DNA of 64,000 bases. It comes from JAABVD01 sp965204545. GTDB lineage: Bacteria > Verrucomicrobiota > Verrucomicrobiia > Opitutales > UBA2995. A program made the translations under genes and the position numbers. The notes beneath the pieces were generated by a model. That model ran no database searches, had not been told where the DNA came from, and saw only the letters and a program-made list of their open reading frames with translations. The stretch is taken from NCBI GenBank assembly GCA_965204545.1, contig CBDBFA010000003.1:3038001-3102000 (forward strand), in the 5' to 3' direction. Below are positions 44,239 through 52,233 of this stretch, piece by piece. Numbering within the stretch: the first letter of the stretch is position 1; every line of letters starts with the position of its first letter.

Positions 44239-45439
44239 ATGGAATACAAAAGTGACTCCCCAAGCCGGTCGGTTGGCCGAAGAGATTTTATTAAAGACGG
44301 TATCACATTGTTTGCCGGCCTGAGTTTGGGTTCGGCCAAGCTCATGTCTGAAGTAACAGCGAACCAAGGAGATACCACTCAAATTGAACCGGATGGTTAT
44401 TTCACACTCGGAAAAGAGAATGGAAACTGGTGGTTGATCACCCCGGAGGGCATACCATTCTTTTCCATGGGGCTGAATCATATCGACCCCGCCAGTCTGC
44501 GATACCCGGAAAACATAGACATCTGGCGCGAGAAATACGGCGGCAGCACCCTTCGCTGGATCCGGGAATCCCTCGTCCCAAACCTGAGATCCTGGGGTTT
44601 CAATACGGTCGGATGGGTGCAAGAGGTGACGGTGCGCCAATGGCGGCATTCCCGAGCCTTTACCGTGGACGAATACCGCGCGTTGGAAATGCCCTACTGT
44701 CACTTGCTACCCTTCACCGAGTCCCACCAGTGGGAAAAACACACGGTTCATTACGACTTCCGGAGTGAGGACTGGAAAGAGTGGTGCGACTACGTAGCCA
44801 GGGATCAATGCGCCGAACTGAATGACGATCCCAAACCTGATAGGGTATTTTTACAGCGATTGCCCAACCTGGATTCACCACCGACTCAGGAACCAGTGGC
44901 GAGGTCCGATCTTCGATCCGGATCGTCTCAAAACCGAGGCCGGCCGCAAAGAACTGACCGAATTGGCCCACAGCTACTATAAGACTACTCACGATGCCAT
45001 CCGACGCTACGACAAACACCATTTGATCCTGGGCGACCGCTACGAAGCCAATGCCCCCATCGCCATGGAAGTTATTGAGGCCGCCTTGCCCTTTGTCGAC
45101 GTGCTTTCATTCCAGGACTTCCGTGATCCCGTGAACCATCTCAAAGAGTGGCATGAGAAGACGGGAAAACCGGTGCTGCTGGCCGATGCTGCCAGGATGA
45201 AATGGGATACCCTTCCGGGTGAGTTTACTCGCAACGAAGGCGCATGGTATGCAGAGACACTGGCGGAGTTATTCAAAAATCCGGGATGTATCGGATTTCA
45301 TCTCTGCGGAGCCTACCAACGCAATAAGGCTCGGCGCTACGGACTGCTCGATGAAAGGGAAAATCCCGATTCGGAGCACGTGGAAGTAATGAAGGCAGCC
45401 AATCAACGGATCACGAAATTGCTGGAAAGCCAGTTTTAA
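44239..45439 (+). pseudogene. Agarase-like secreted glycoside hydrolase, frameshifted
   Basis: Two frames together encode one protein of about 399 residues. The first frame has a Tat-type leader (GRRDFIKDGITLFAGLSLGS) and GNWWLITPEGIPFFSMGLNH, which resembles the opening of agarase-like TIM barrels. It runs on as DYVARDQCAELNDDP and then loses phase. The second frame picks up at once as NLIGYFYSDCPTWIHH and ends with CIGFHLCGAYQRNKARRYGL. Removing one A from the run at 44833-44835 joins them. This may be a real mutation or a homopolymer sequencing error. The family assignment (agarase or related) is tentative. Confidence 0.75.
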
Positions 45440-45489
45440 CCCTTATCTCGCAGAAGGAAGGGGTCATTCCGTAAAAAGTTATGCCTGTC

Positions 45490-45545
45490 GGGGTCAGTCG
45501 TTAATTTTTGACATGTCCCCATGTTGAAAATTAATGACTGACCCC
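45490..45545. repeat. GGGGTCA inverted repeat at a convergent 3' junction
   Basis: Left arm GGGGTCAGTCGTTAATTTTT (45490 on) and right arm ending ATGACTGACCCC (45545), 26 bases each with a few mismatches and a four-base loop. A further GGGGTCATTCCGTAAAAAG lies at 45460. It shares its core with 15281-15386 and 3163-3187. It overlaps the 3' end of the dehydrogenase fragment. Confidence 0.85.
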
Positions 45546-46021
45546 ATTGCGCCCCTCAATGGGGTGAGGCGCAGGATCATGCCTCTCCTGTCGATCAGCA
45601 CATAGAGGGCGCCATCGGGACCGGTACAGATATCCCGGACGCGCCCGGATTCCCGCAGGATGACTTCTTCTTTGACTACATCGTGCCCGTCGAGGACGAG
45701 ACGGACGATTTGCTGGTGTTTCAGAAAGCTCACCAGAAGGTTGTTTTTCCAGGCGGGGAAAAGAGGACTGGTTGAGAATTCGATGCCGCAAACGGCGGGC
45801 GAGGGAATCCAGAAGTGAACCGGTTCGACCATGCCGGGCAACGACTTGTATGGGGTTTGTACTGTCCCATCGCGATCGAGTCCCTTTGTGGCCAACGGCC
45901 AGCCGTAGTTGGCGCCCGCTATGAGGACATTGAGCTCGTCTCCGCCCATTGGTCCGTGTTCCGAGGACCAGATCTCCTTGGTTTCCGGATGGAGGGCCAA
46001 GCCTTGGGCTAAGTTGCGCAC
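45494..46021 (-). pseudogene. Glucose/sorbosone dehydrogenase (GSDH), C-terminal fragment
   Basis: This 175-residue frame matches only the last half of a soluble PQQ-type aldose dehydrogenase: MRNLAQGLALHPETKEIWSS, EHGPMGGDELNVLIAGANYG and DICTGPDGALYVLIDRRG are the family's late blades. The N-terminal 180-200 residues and any signal peptide are missing. The upstream DNA is AT-rich and leads into a transposase fragment. The last 15 residues translate the GGGGTCA repeat, so the native C-terminus is also altered. It is a remnant, unlikely to work. Confidence 0.85.
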
Positions 46022-46061
46022 TTGGAGGAGAAAAATTGTGAATGACTCGCCATTCAGTTTT

Positions 46062-46407
46062 GTAAGTAGTTGATTATCAATAAAAGTTTTTTGAAATTGG
46101 TTTAGTAGGGACTATAATGTTATTTTTCTTTTGACTGCTCCCTCCTCCTCCTCGCTTAACCTCGGCGAGTATGTTTTTTAGACTTAAGAAGTCTCCAAGC
46201 GGCCAGGTCCTTCAGCTGATCGAATCCTACCGCAATAACCAAGGAAAGCCCCGACAAAGGGTGGTGGTCTCGTTGGGCGATGCCGCCATCAGCCGCCCGG
46301 ATTGGAAACCCATCGCCAAGGCCGTAGAAAAACACCTCTATGGGATTGTAGAGCTCTTGCCTCTGTCAATTTTAAACCGCCCATAGTGGGTCAGTTTTAA
46401 ACCGCCC
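46062..46407 (+). mobile_element. IS1634-type insertion sequence, 5' remnant, ending in another IS-like end
   Basis: The AT-rich stretch from about 46062 precedes a 71-codon frame (46171-46386) beginning MFFRLKKSPSGQVLQLIESY and RQRVVVSLGDAAISRPDWK, which matches the N-terminus of IS1634-family transposases. The remaining 400 or so residues are absent. The frame ends in two copies of TCARTTTTAAACCGCCC (46364-46382 and 46388-46407), which look like repeated ends of a different insertion sequence (IS21-like ends carry such tandem repeats). The remnant marks a recombination junction. Confidence 0.7.
46171..46386 (+). pseudogene. IS1634-type transposase, N-terminal fragment
   Basis: Only the first 65 or so residues of the transposase remain (MFFRLKKSPSGQVLQLIESY, then GKPRQRVVVSLGDA). 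The last six residues come from the repeat that truncates it. No DDE catalytic residues are present, so it is inactive. Confidence 0.75.
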
Positions 46408-47255
46408 TTTTCAGTTTTTTCCTCAGTTGGTATGTAGGCAACCGATGGATGTGGCTGATGATTGCCGTGGCGATCGTTGGAAGGATGCTCTTGCTACCGA
46501 TGCCCGCGTCCGAGGATCTTTCCCGCAGGCTTTGGGAAGGGGATGTTTTGAATACGAGCATGAACCCTTATGAATTGGCGCCTAGCAGCGAGGAATTGAG
46601 ACTACTGCGGGACCGAAGATGGGAACGCATTGATAATAAGGATCAAACTTCCAGCCAGGCGCCGTTGGTGATGGCCGCTTTCCGAGTATTCAATTCTATG
46701 GGATTCAATGAATGGTCAGTCAAGGCGGTATTCCTTGTCATTGATATTTGGATATGCATCATTCTAGCATTAAGATATGGCTCGAAAAAAGCGATCCTAT
46801 ATGGATGGAATCCAATGGCAGCGTACTTCATTGCTGGAGGGGGCAGAGGGTAGTGCCTTTTTCTGCTGCCAGCGCTTGGCGGATACCTGATATGGGAAGC
46901 TTGGGTGGACAAGAAAGGAGGCGCTGTTGTTATCGCCAATAACGGCGGTCTTGGAGGTGGTCCCGGTCAAATGGTTAGCTTTGCTGCGTTACTGATGGGT
47001 CTCTCGTTAGCTATGAACATCATATTTCTTCCTATTCTGGTTTGGATGTTCTGGCATGTTTTGAGCAAATCGGGATTAAGAACGGGTTTGGCTATTCTGG
47101 TAATCGGCTTAGTGCCAGTATTTTGCTTTAGTGGTTGGGGGGCGTATTCGCTAGGCGCGGACATGCGCAGTTTGTTGCCGTTTTCCCTTCCTCTTGATGA
47201 AGGCGCGCTTTCCCCTTTTCCGAACGTGTTTGATGATAGGAAATTCTATTGTTCC
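46407..47255 (+). pseudogene. Polytopic membrane glycosyltransferase fragment with internal stop
   Basis: The frame reads as an integral membrane glycosyltransferase (GT39/GT87-like). WYVGNRWMWLMIAVAIVGR is an early helix, LWEGDVLNTSMNPYELAP is the typical loop with acidic residue and NPY, and FAALLMGLSLAMNIIFLPIL and GLAILVIGLVPVFCFSGWG are later helices. An in-frame TAG at 46851-46853 splits it after AAYFIAGGGRG, and text resumes in the same frame as CLFLLPALGGYLIWEAWVDK. Both ends are lost: the 5' end to the IS-like repeats, the 3' end at a junction near 47,260. It is a decayed remnant. Confidence 0.65.
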
Positions 47256-47281
47256 GATTTGATTCGAGGGGTAGATGATAG

Positions 47282-47437
47282 GAAAAGGCCACAGCAGAGA
47301 AGGGCAAAATCGCCTTCGAGGAGGCGAGCCGCAATCTGGCCGATCTTGTGGCCGAGTACCATGCTCGTGTCATCGAACCACGCACGCCCGACCAAACTGA
47401 GCCGCCCACCTCCCCGCTCTCGTTCCCCACGGATTAG
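47282..47437 (+). pseudogene. Creatininase-like C-terminal fragment
   Basis: A 51-codon stretch reads EKATAEKGKIAFEEASRNLA and DLVAEYHARVIEPRTPDQTE, ending at TAG. This resembles the final helix region of creatininase-family amidohydrolases. It begins abruptly at the junction with the glycosyltransferase remnant. No start codon is present. The assignment is tentative because only the tail is present. Confidence 0.4.
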
Positions 47438-47521
47438 GATCGCGCCAAGAAGCGGTCTGATCCATAAAATCACACGAAGCGCGCGTATAATACGCCCAAG
47501 CATTTCGGAGACCATAAGACA

Positions 47522-48715
47522 ATGAAAATCGAATCCGTAGATTTCTTTTACCTGCGCATGCCTGACGTCCTGGACATCGTCGACGGTAGCCAGGATGCGC
47601 TGTTGGTGCGGGTGACTGGCGGTGGCGAGGAGGGGTGGGGCGAATGTGAGGCGTCCCCTTTGACCTCCATAGCCGGCTGGATCGCGCCCATGTCCCACGG
47701 CGCCTGCAAGCCCGTCGAGGCGTCGGTACTGGGCCAGACCCTGAACGATGTCGGTGACATCTACCGCATTGGCGATCTGGTTCGCTACCAGAGCATGGAC
47801 CTGCTCCAGGCCAACCACATCCTCTCCGGGATCGACATGGCCATGTGGGATCTGTTGGGCAGACGCCTCGGCGAACCAGCCTGGCGGCTACTTGGCTATC
47901 AATGCTCGTATCCCAAGATTCCCTATGCCTCAATGCTCTTTGGCGATTCGCCCCAAGAGACGCTGAAGAAGGGTCAGCAGGCGCGGGCGCAGAACTACCG
48001 CGCCGCCAAGTTCGGCTGGGGCCCTATCGGCACAGGCAGCGTCCAAGACGATGCTGATCAGTTTATGGCCGCACGCGAGGGACTGGGCGAGGAAGGTCTC
48101 CTGCTCGTCGATATCGGTACGGTCTTCGGCAGCGATGTGGAGGCCGCAGCCCTGCGCCTGCCCGCTTTGGAAGAGAGTCGGGCGACCTGGATGGAAGAGC
48201 CCTTCGCCTCAGGCGCGCTGGCATCCTACCAGGTCCTGGCCCAGCGAGCAGATACCGTCAATATAGCCGGCGGGGAGGGCTGCCACAACTTCTTCATGGC
48301 CCAGCACATGATCGACTACGGCGGCCTGGGGTTCATCCAGATTGACGCTGGCCGCATCGGCGGATTGAGCGTAGCCAAGCAAGTGGCTGACTACGCCAAC
48401 GCCCGAGGTGTTACCTACGTGAACCACACTTTCACCTCCCATCTGGCCTTGAGTGCTTCGCTCCAGCCGTTTGCCGGACTACAAAATGATGAGATCTGCG
48501 AGTATCCGGCGGAGCTCAAGTCCCTCGCCGTAGCGATCACAGAGGATCAACTCAGCCGAGATCAGAACGGCTATGTCCACGCACCCGAGGCGCCGGGGTT
48601 GGGAATATCCGTCAATCGGAACGGATTGAGCGATTACCTGATCGACGTAGAGATCCGGGTCGAAGGCGAACTACTCTACCGTACACCCAACCGGTTGGGA
48701 GAGAAAATACCATAG
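47522..48715 (+). CDS. Mandelate racemase/muconate-lactonizing (enolase superfamily) enzyme, probable sugar-acid dehydratase
   Basis: This 397-residue enzyme has the enolase-superfamily capping domain (1-125) and barrel. Candidate metal ligands are Asp197 (LLLVDIGTVFG), Glu225 or Glu226 (WMEEPF) and Glu252 (AGGEGC). Bases are Lys163 (AAKFGW) and His302 (YVNHTF), with Asp275 (IDAGRIGG) next to it. The His/Asp pair fits dehydration or racemisation of a sugar acid. GGAGAC lies about ten bases before the ATG. It is the only plus-strand gene of the right-hand block and faces the catabolic operon. A sugar-acid product of that operon is a plausible substrate. Confidence 0.9.
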   Translation: MKIESVDFFYLRMPDVLDIVDGSQDALLVRVTGGGEEGWGECEASPLTSIAGWIAPMSHGACKPVEASVLGQTLNDVGDIYRIGDLVRYQSMDLLQANHILSGIDMAMWDLLGRRLGEPAWRLLGYQCSYPKIPYASMLFGDSPQETLKKGQQARAQNYRAAKFGWGPIGTGSVQDDADQFMAAREGLGEEGLLLVDIGTVFGSDVEAAALRLPALEESRATWMEEPFASGALASYQVLAQRADTVNIAGGEGCHNFFMAQHMIDYGGLGFIQIDAGRIGGLSVAKQVADYANARGVTYVNHTFTSHLALSASLQPFAGLQNDEICEYPAELKSLAVAITEDQLSRDQNGYVHAPEAPGLGISVNRNGLSDYLIDVEIRVEGELLYRTPNRLGEKIP

Positions 48716-49029
48716 CTTTGTCCAATGGCAATATTACATCGCCGAAGTTGCCGATATACTCCTATGGTAAGCTGACATCTACGATTAGTCGGAATTGTCA
48801 GGCGGTCAAATTATTGCCCATTGTCCCAGCGGGGTATCGTTCCAACTGTCCCGTAACGGAGTCCGCACAAGACGAAATCCGTCGAAGGCGGCTCGCACCA
48901 GCGGCTCGTCATGGTCGCGATTCGCCGAGCGACAGAGACGGACACCGTAGCGCCACGACCCACTCCGCAATACCTTGAAGAAGCTTGATGAGGCACCTGT
49001 CGCATAACATCAACCGGAATCAGTTGAGT
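48716..49029. other. Convergent gap containing an FGE remnant
   Basis: 48806-48982 on the minus strand encodes the C-terminal remnant described separately. The rest shows no gene, no repeat word and no clear terminator. Confidence 0.7.
48806..48982 (-). pseudogene. Formylglycine-generating-enzyme-like (SUMF1) domain, C-terminal remnant
   Basis: The minus strand reads FKVLRSGSWRYGVRLCRSAN, RDHDEPLVRAAFDGFRLVRT, then PLRDSWNDTPLGQWAII and TGA. VLR-x-GSW, RSANR and GFRLVR in that order are the standard end of FGE-sulfatase/SUMF1 domains. There is no start; a stop lies a few codons upstream, next to the end of the GH2 gene. The matching N-terminal piece is fused to the end of the GH28-like protein at 56038. 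It is missed by frame finders because it lacks an ATG. Confidence 0.8.
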
Positions 49030-52000
49030 TTACTCAGCATCTCCACCCTGGGATTGAGACAGCAGCATGGTTGCCGGATCTATAGCACCAGTAGGCGAAA
49101 ACTCTTCTGATGCCACGTAACGGATCATCTGGTCGAGTAGATAAGCCGATTCAGGCATATTGCGCGTCTTCCGGGTCAGGTCCAAACCGGTGACGAGTAC
49201 TGCACCGTTGGCCGCCTTCGCTTCAAACACAGTGGAGAAGTAACCTTCACTTCCCCGGCCGACCATCAACTTGTCGGCCTGTTTGAGGGGATTGTCGGGT
49301 GTCAATTGCACTGCCTGGTCCATCAAGCGGAACCAAGGCTGATTCATGAAGCCCTCGTTAGGGAAATCGCCGAAGGCGGGATGGTCTGAAGCAATGACCG
49401 TACCTGCCTGTTTGTGCCAGAACCAGTTACCCATTCGTGCGCCTACCGTCATCTGCCCTTGGTCGGGCATGCCGAGATACAACACCTTCTTACCCAGCGT
49501 TAGCGCTTCTACGAGACTCAGGCCTGCCTTATCTGTGACCAACACCTTCGCTTTGGCTCCCTCTGCCGTCTCGGCAAGGACTACGTTTTCGTAACGCTGT
49601 GAAAGTAGCTCGTGCAGGCCTTGGCTCAAAGCTACGGACTCGGATAGCTGTCCTCGCTCAGGTATAGGCGGGAATACCCATATATCCCAGCTATTGGACC
49701 ATCCGCCTGGGTTCACGTCAACTTCCACAGTGGCCTTGAGGGGCTTGGTTATTTCAGGCAGAGTAATCGTCGTCCGACCAATCTTGTCCACATAACCGAT
49801 AGGGGCGGCTACATCGGAAAGAACATCCTGTGCCAAGACCTTTACATCACCGCGCAGACGCCAGGTCAGTTCTCCCTTGCTGATGGGGGCATCACCGAAA
49901 TTCGAGATGACCCATTCCACGGGGATAGTCTGCCCTGAGGAATATAGAGGCCAGTCGTAGAACGCGTTGAGCATAGGCCTTGCCCGGGCGGGTCCGGCAG
50001 TCATCCTCTCATTGATCTCAGCCCAGTCAAAGACATACTCCGCTGGTAAACCGAATGCCTTGGCCAGGAAGATACCCGGTTTCGGGGCAGGATCCTGGGC
50101 CAGGACCATCACAGGCTGATTAAAGGTTCTAAAGTAGTCTGCCGTATTGTGTTTTTCACCGTAGAAAATATCCAGCACGCCATTGTGGGCGAAAGGAGGA
50201 AAGTCTACGAAGAGCCACAAGGTGTAGCCGTCCAGACGAGGGTCTAGTCGCGCGCTTTCAAAGCCTATCTTGTGAAAGATCGACTGGAGTCGATGGCCAG
50301 CCTCAATACACGCCTCCCCCCAGTTCCAGTCCAGTCCGACGGACCTCGCAATCTCCTGCGCCTCGGCCAGCGTCTGAGCGGGTGCATAGCCATCGCGGAA
50401 TTGCGGTTCCAGACGCGGGTCTGGTCCCGTACTGAAGCTCTGGTACTCATGCTGGATTAGGGGCCATAGATCTTCCTCCTCAAGTATAGGCACCTGGAAG
50501 GCGTCTCCACTGCCGACACGCGAGTAGCTCTGCAGGTCCGACATTGAGAGGTCCTCAAGCGAAGCATCCATTTCAGAACCAAAAAAGGCATGTGTCTCTT
50601 TGCCGCCATCCTGGGCAACCCAGGGGCGGGAAGGGTCCAATTCCTTGACCATACTGTAAAGCTGAGGCCCCAGGGTATCGTTATATTGCCCCTCATTTCC
50701 TCCGCCATAGACTGCAAGTGACACGTAGCCTCTGAAATGGGTTATCAGTGTGCGTAAATCGCCAATGGGATCAACGGGACCGCCGGACATACGCGTGATG
50801 TCATACTCGTTGGGCCAGGAACCTGGACGCGTCCAGTGTTCCATTTCCGGCATGTTTGGCCAAATGCCCGGAACCGCCCAATAGGGAAGCTCCGCTTGTA
50901 CTAATATGCCCAACTCGTCAGCCGCTTCAAAATATTCGGGGTTTTCCACATGCGTGTGGAACCTGACAAAATTGAATCCATAGGCCTTCGCTTTAGTCAG
51001 GTTCGCCAAGTGTGCTTCGCGATCAGCCGGGGAGGAGATGGTTAGGGGGTGTGTGTGGTCATCACCGTAGCCACGCAAGAAATAGGGTTTGTTGTTCAGC
51101 CAGAAGCGGTTATCGCGAGTCTCAAATTTTTTCACCCCGAAGCGCTCTGTCCAACCGTGAACGGGCGTATCACCCTGTTTGAGCACGATATCGGCCCTGT
51201 AAAGATTTGGATGCTCCGGCGACCATGGCCGAAACTGTTTTAGGGAGATATTCAGTACTACCTCTTTGGTTCGATCGCCTTTGATGACCAAAGATTCACT
51301 GAGCGTGCCAGCCCGTTTACCATCAAGCGTGGTCAGTTTAACTTCGATATTCAGCTTCCGACGCTCAGGTGTCGTCGAACGAATGGTCGCATGTACCGAT
51401 GCTGACTTAGCATCGAGATCGCCTTCAATGTAGGCATAGTCGATGGACACAGGCGGGGTTGCCTCGAGTTCCACCGAACGGAACAGACCGCCGTAGACCC
51501 GAATGCACTGAGATTCACCTTGAAGACTTTGGATATCATTGCGCGCCAGCACAGTGATTGTAGCGGACTGACCAGGCGTAACTAAATGGCTGATATCGTA
51601 TTTGTAGGTACCAGCATACTCATAGTGCCTTGCCAGGAATTGACCGTTTACCCAAATCCAGCCAACCGAGTTGATTCCGCCGAACTTTAGCCAGACCTGA
51701 TTCCCAGTCCAGTCTGTGGGAATAGTAACTGTCTTTCTATACCAGGCTGCGCCTGTGTAGGTGGCAAAGATTGGGCGGTTGGCAATTTCGAAAGCTGTCT
51801 GCATATCGTCAGGCTGGCTAAAGCCAGGTTCTCCGACGCCCTGCGCTTCCCAGGCACCCGGCACCGTGATCTGCCGCTCTGCACCAGGCCAGCTGGCAGT
51901 CTCGAACCACCGTCCCTCATAGCCAGCCAACTCTGGATCTGTTCGAAAATCCCATGAGCCATCAAGACTCATCCAGGTCGATAATTCGCTCCGCATCACG

Positions 52001-52167
52001 GGGTTCACCACGGTGGGTGAACTCTCTACACCCTGACCCAGCGCGCTAAGTGATCCGAAAAGGTCATCGATTGAGGGTTCCTGCACACCACAGGCAGGTC
52101 CCGCGCAAAGCACAGCGTGACAAACTGCCACAGCAATACCCAAACACATCGCACGCTTCTTAATCAT
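49030..52167 (-). CDS. Secreted GH2-family glycoside hydrolase (beta-galactosidase/glucuronidase-like), copy A
   Basis: This 1045-residue enzyme starts at 52167, where GAGGAAAAGAG precedes the ATG and the leader aligns with its paralogue (RAMCLGIAVAVCHAVLCAGP). A GH2 sugar-binding domain (WMSLDGSWDFRTDPELAGYE, WYRKTVTIPTDWTGNQVWLK) and an immunoglobulin-like domain precede the barrel (PYFLRGYGDDHTHPLTIS). The predicted acid/base is Glu492 (GGGNEGQYN) and the nucleophile is Glu574 (IQHEYQSF). An additional C-terminal region of about 350 residues continues beyond the barrel. It is the last gene of the operon, 66 bases after its paralogue. The substrate is unknown. Confidence 0.92.
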   Translation of the reverse strand: MIKKRAMCLGIAVAVCHAVLCAGPACGVQEPSIDDLFGSLSALGQGVESSPTVVNPVMRSELSTWMSLDGSWDFRTDPELAGYEGRWFETASWPGAERQITVPGAWEAQGVGEPGFSQPDDMQTAFEIANRPIFATYTGAAWYRKTVTIPTDWTGNQVWLKFGGINSVGWIWVNGQFLARHYEYAGTYKYDISHLVTPGQSATITVLARNDIQSLQGESQCIRVYGGLFRSVELEATPPVSIDYAYIEGDLDAKSASVHATIRSTTPERRKLNIEVKLTTLDGKRAGTLSESLVIKGDRTKEVVLNISLKQFRPWSPEHPNLYRADIVLKQGDTPVHGWTERFGVKKFETRDNRFWLNNKPYFLRGYGDDHTHPLTISSPADREAHLANLTKAKAYGFNFVRFHTHVENPEYFEAADELGILVQAELPYWAVPGIWPNMPEMEHWTRPGSWPNEYDITRMSGGPVDPIGDLRTLITHFRGYVSLAVYGGGNEGQYNDTLGPQLYSMVKELDPSRPWVAQDGGKETHAFFGSEMDASLEDLSMSDLQSYSRVGSGDAFQVPILEEEDLWPLIQHEYQSFSTGPDPRLEPQFRDGYAPAQTLAEAQEIARSVGLDWNWGEACIEAGHRLQSIFHKIGFESARLDPRLDGYTLWLFVDFPPFAHNGVLDIFYGEKHNTADYFRTFNQPVMVLAQDPAPKPGIFLAKAFGLPAEYVFDWAEINERMTAGPARARPMLNAFYDWPLYSSGQTIPVEWVISNFGDAPISKGELTWRLRGDVKVLAQDVLSDVAAPIGYVDKIGRTTITLPEITKPLKATVEVDVNPGGWSNSWDIWVFPPIPERGQLSESVALSQGLHELLSQRYENVVLAETAEGAKAKVLVTDKAGLSLVEALTLGKKVLYLGMPDQGQMTVGARMGNWFWHKQAGTVIASDHPAFGDFPNEGFMNQPWFRLMDQAVQLTPDNPLKQADKLMVGRGSEGYFSTVFEAKAANGAVLVTGLDLTRKTRNMPESAYLLDQMIRYVASEEFSPTGAIDPATMLLSQSQGGDAE

Positions 52168-52233
52168 TCTCTTTTCCTCTTCGTTCATGCCCCAGGCTAA
52201 GGTTGCTCAATTGCTACATCACTTGAGCCATCT

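Noticed and set aside
40319..46853. UAG recoding, based on two in-frame TAG codons
   Set aside because: Complete genes in the window end at TAG (1847, 34588, 40798), and the second case lies in a remnant already truncated at both ends.
48718..48978. Plus-strand 86-codon frame after the dehydratase gene
   Set aside because: The opposite strand carries a clear FGE C-terminal remnant over the same bases. The plus frame has no motif.
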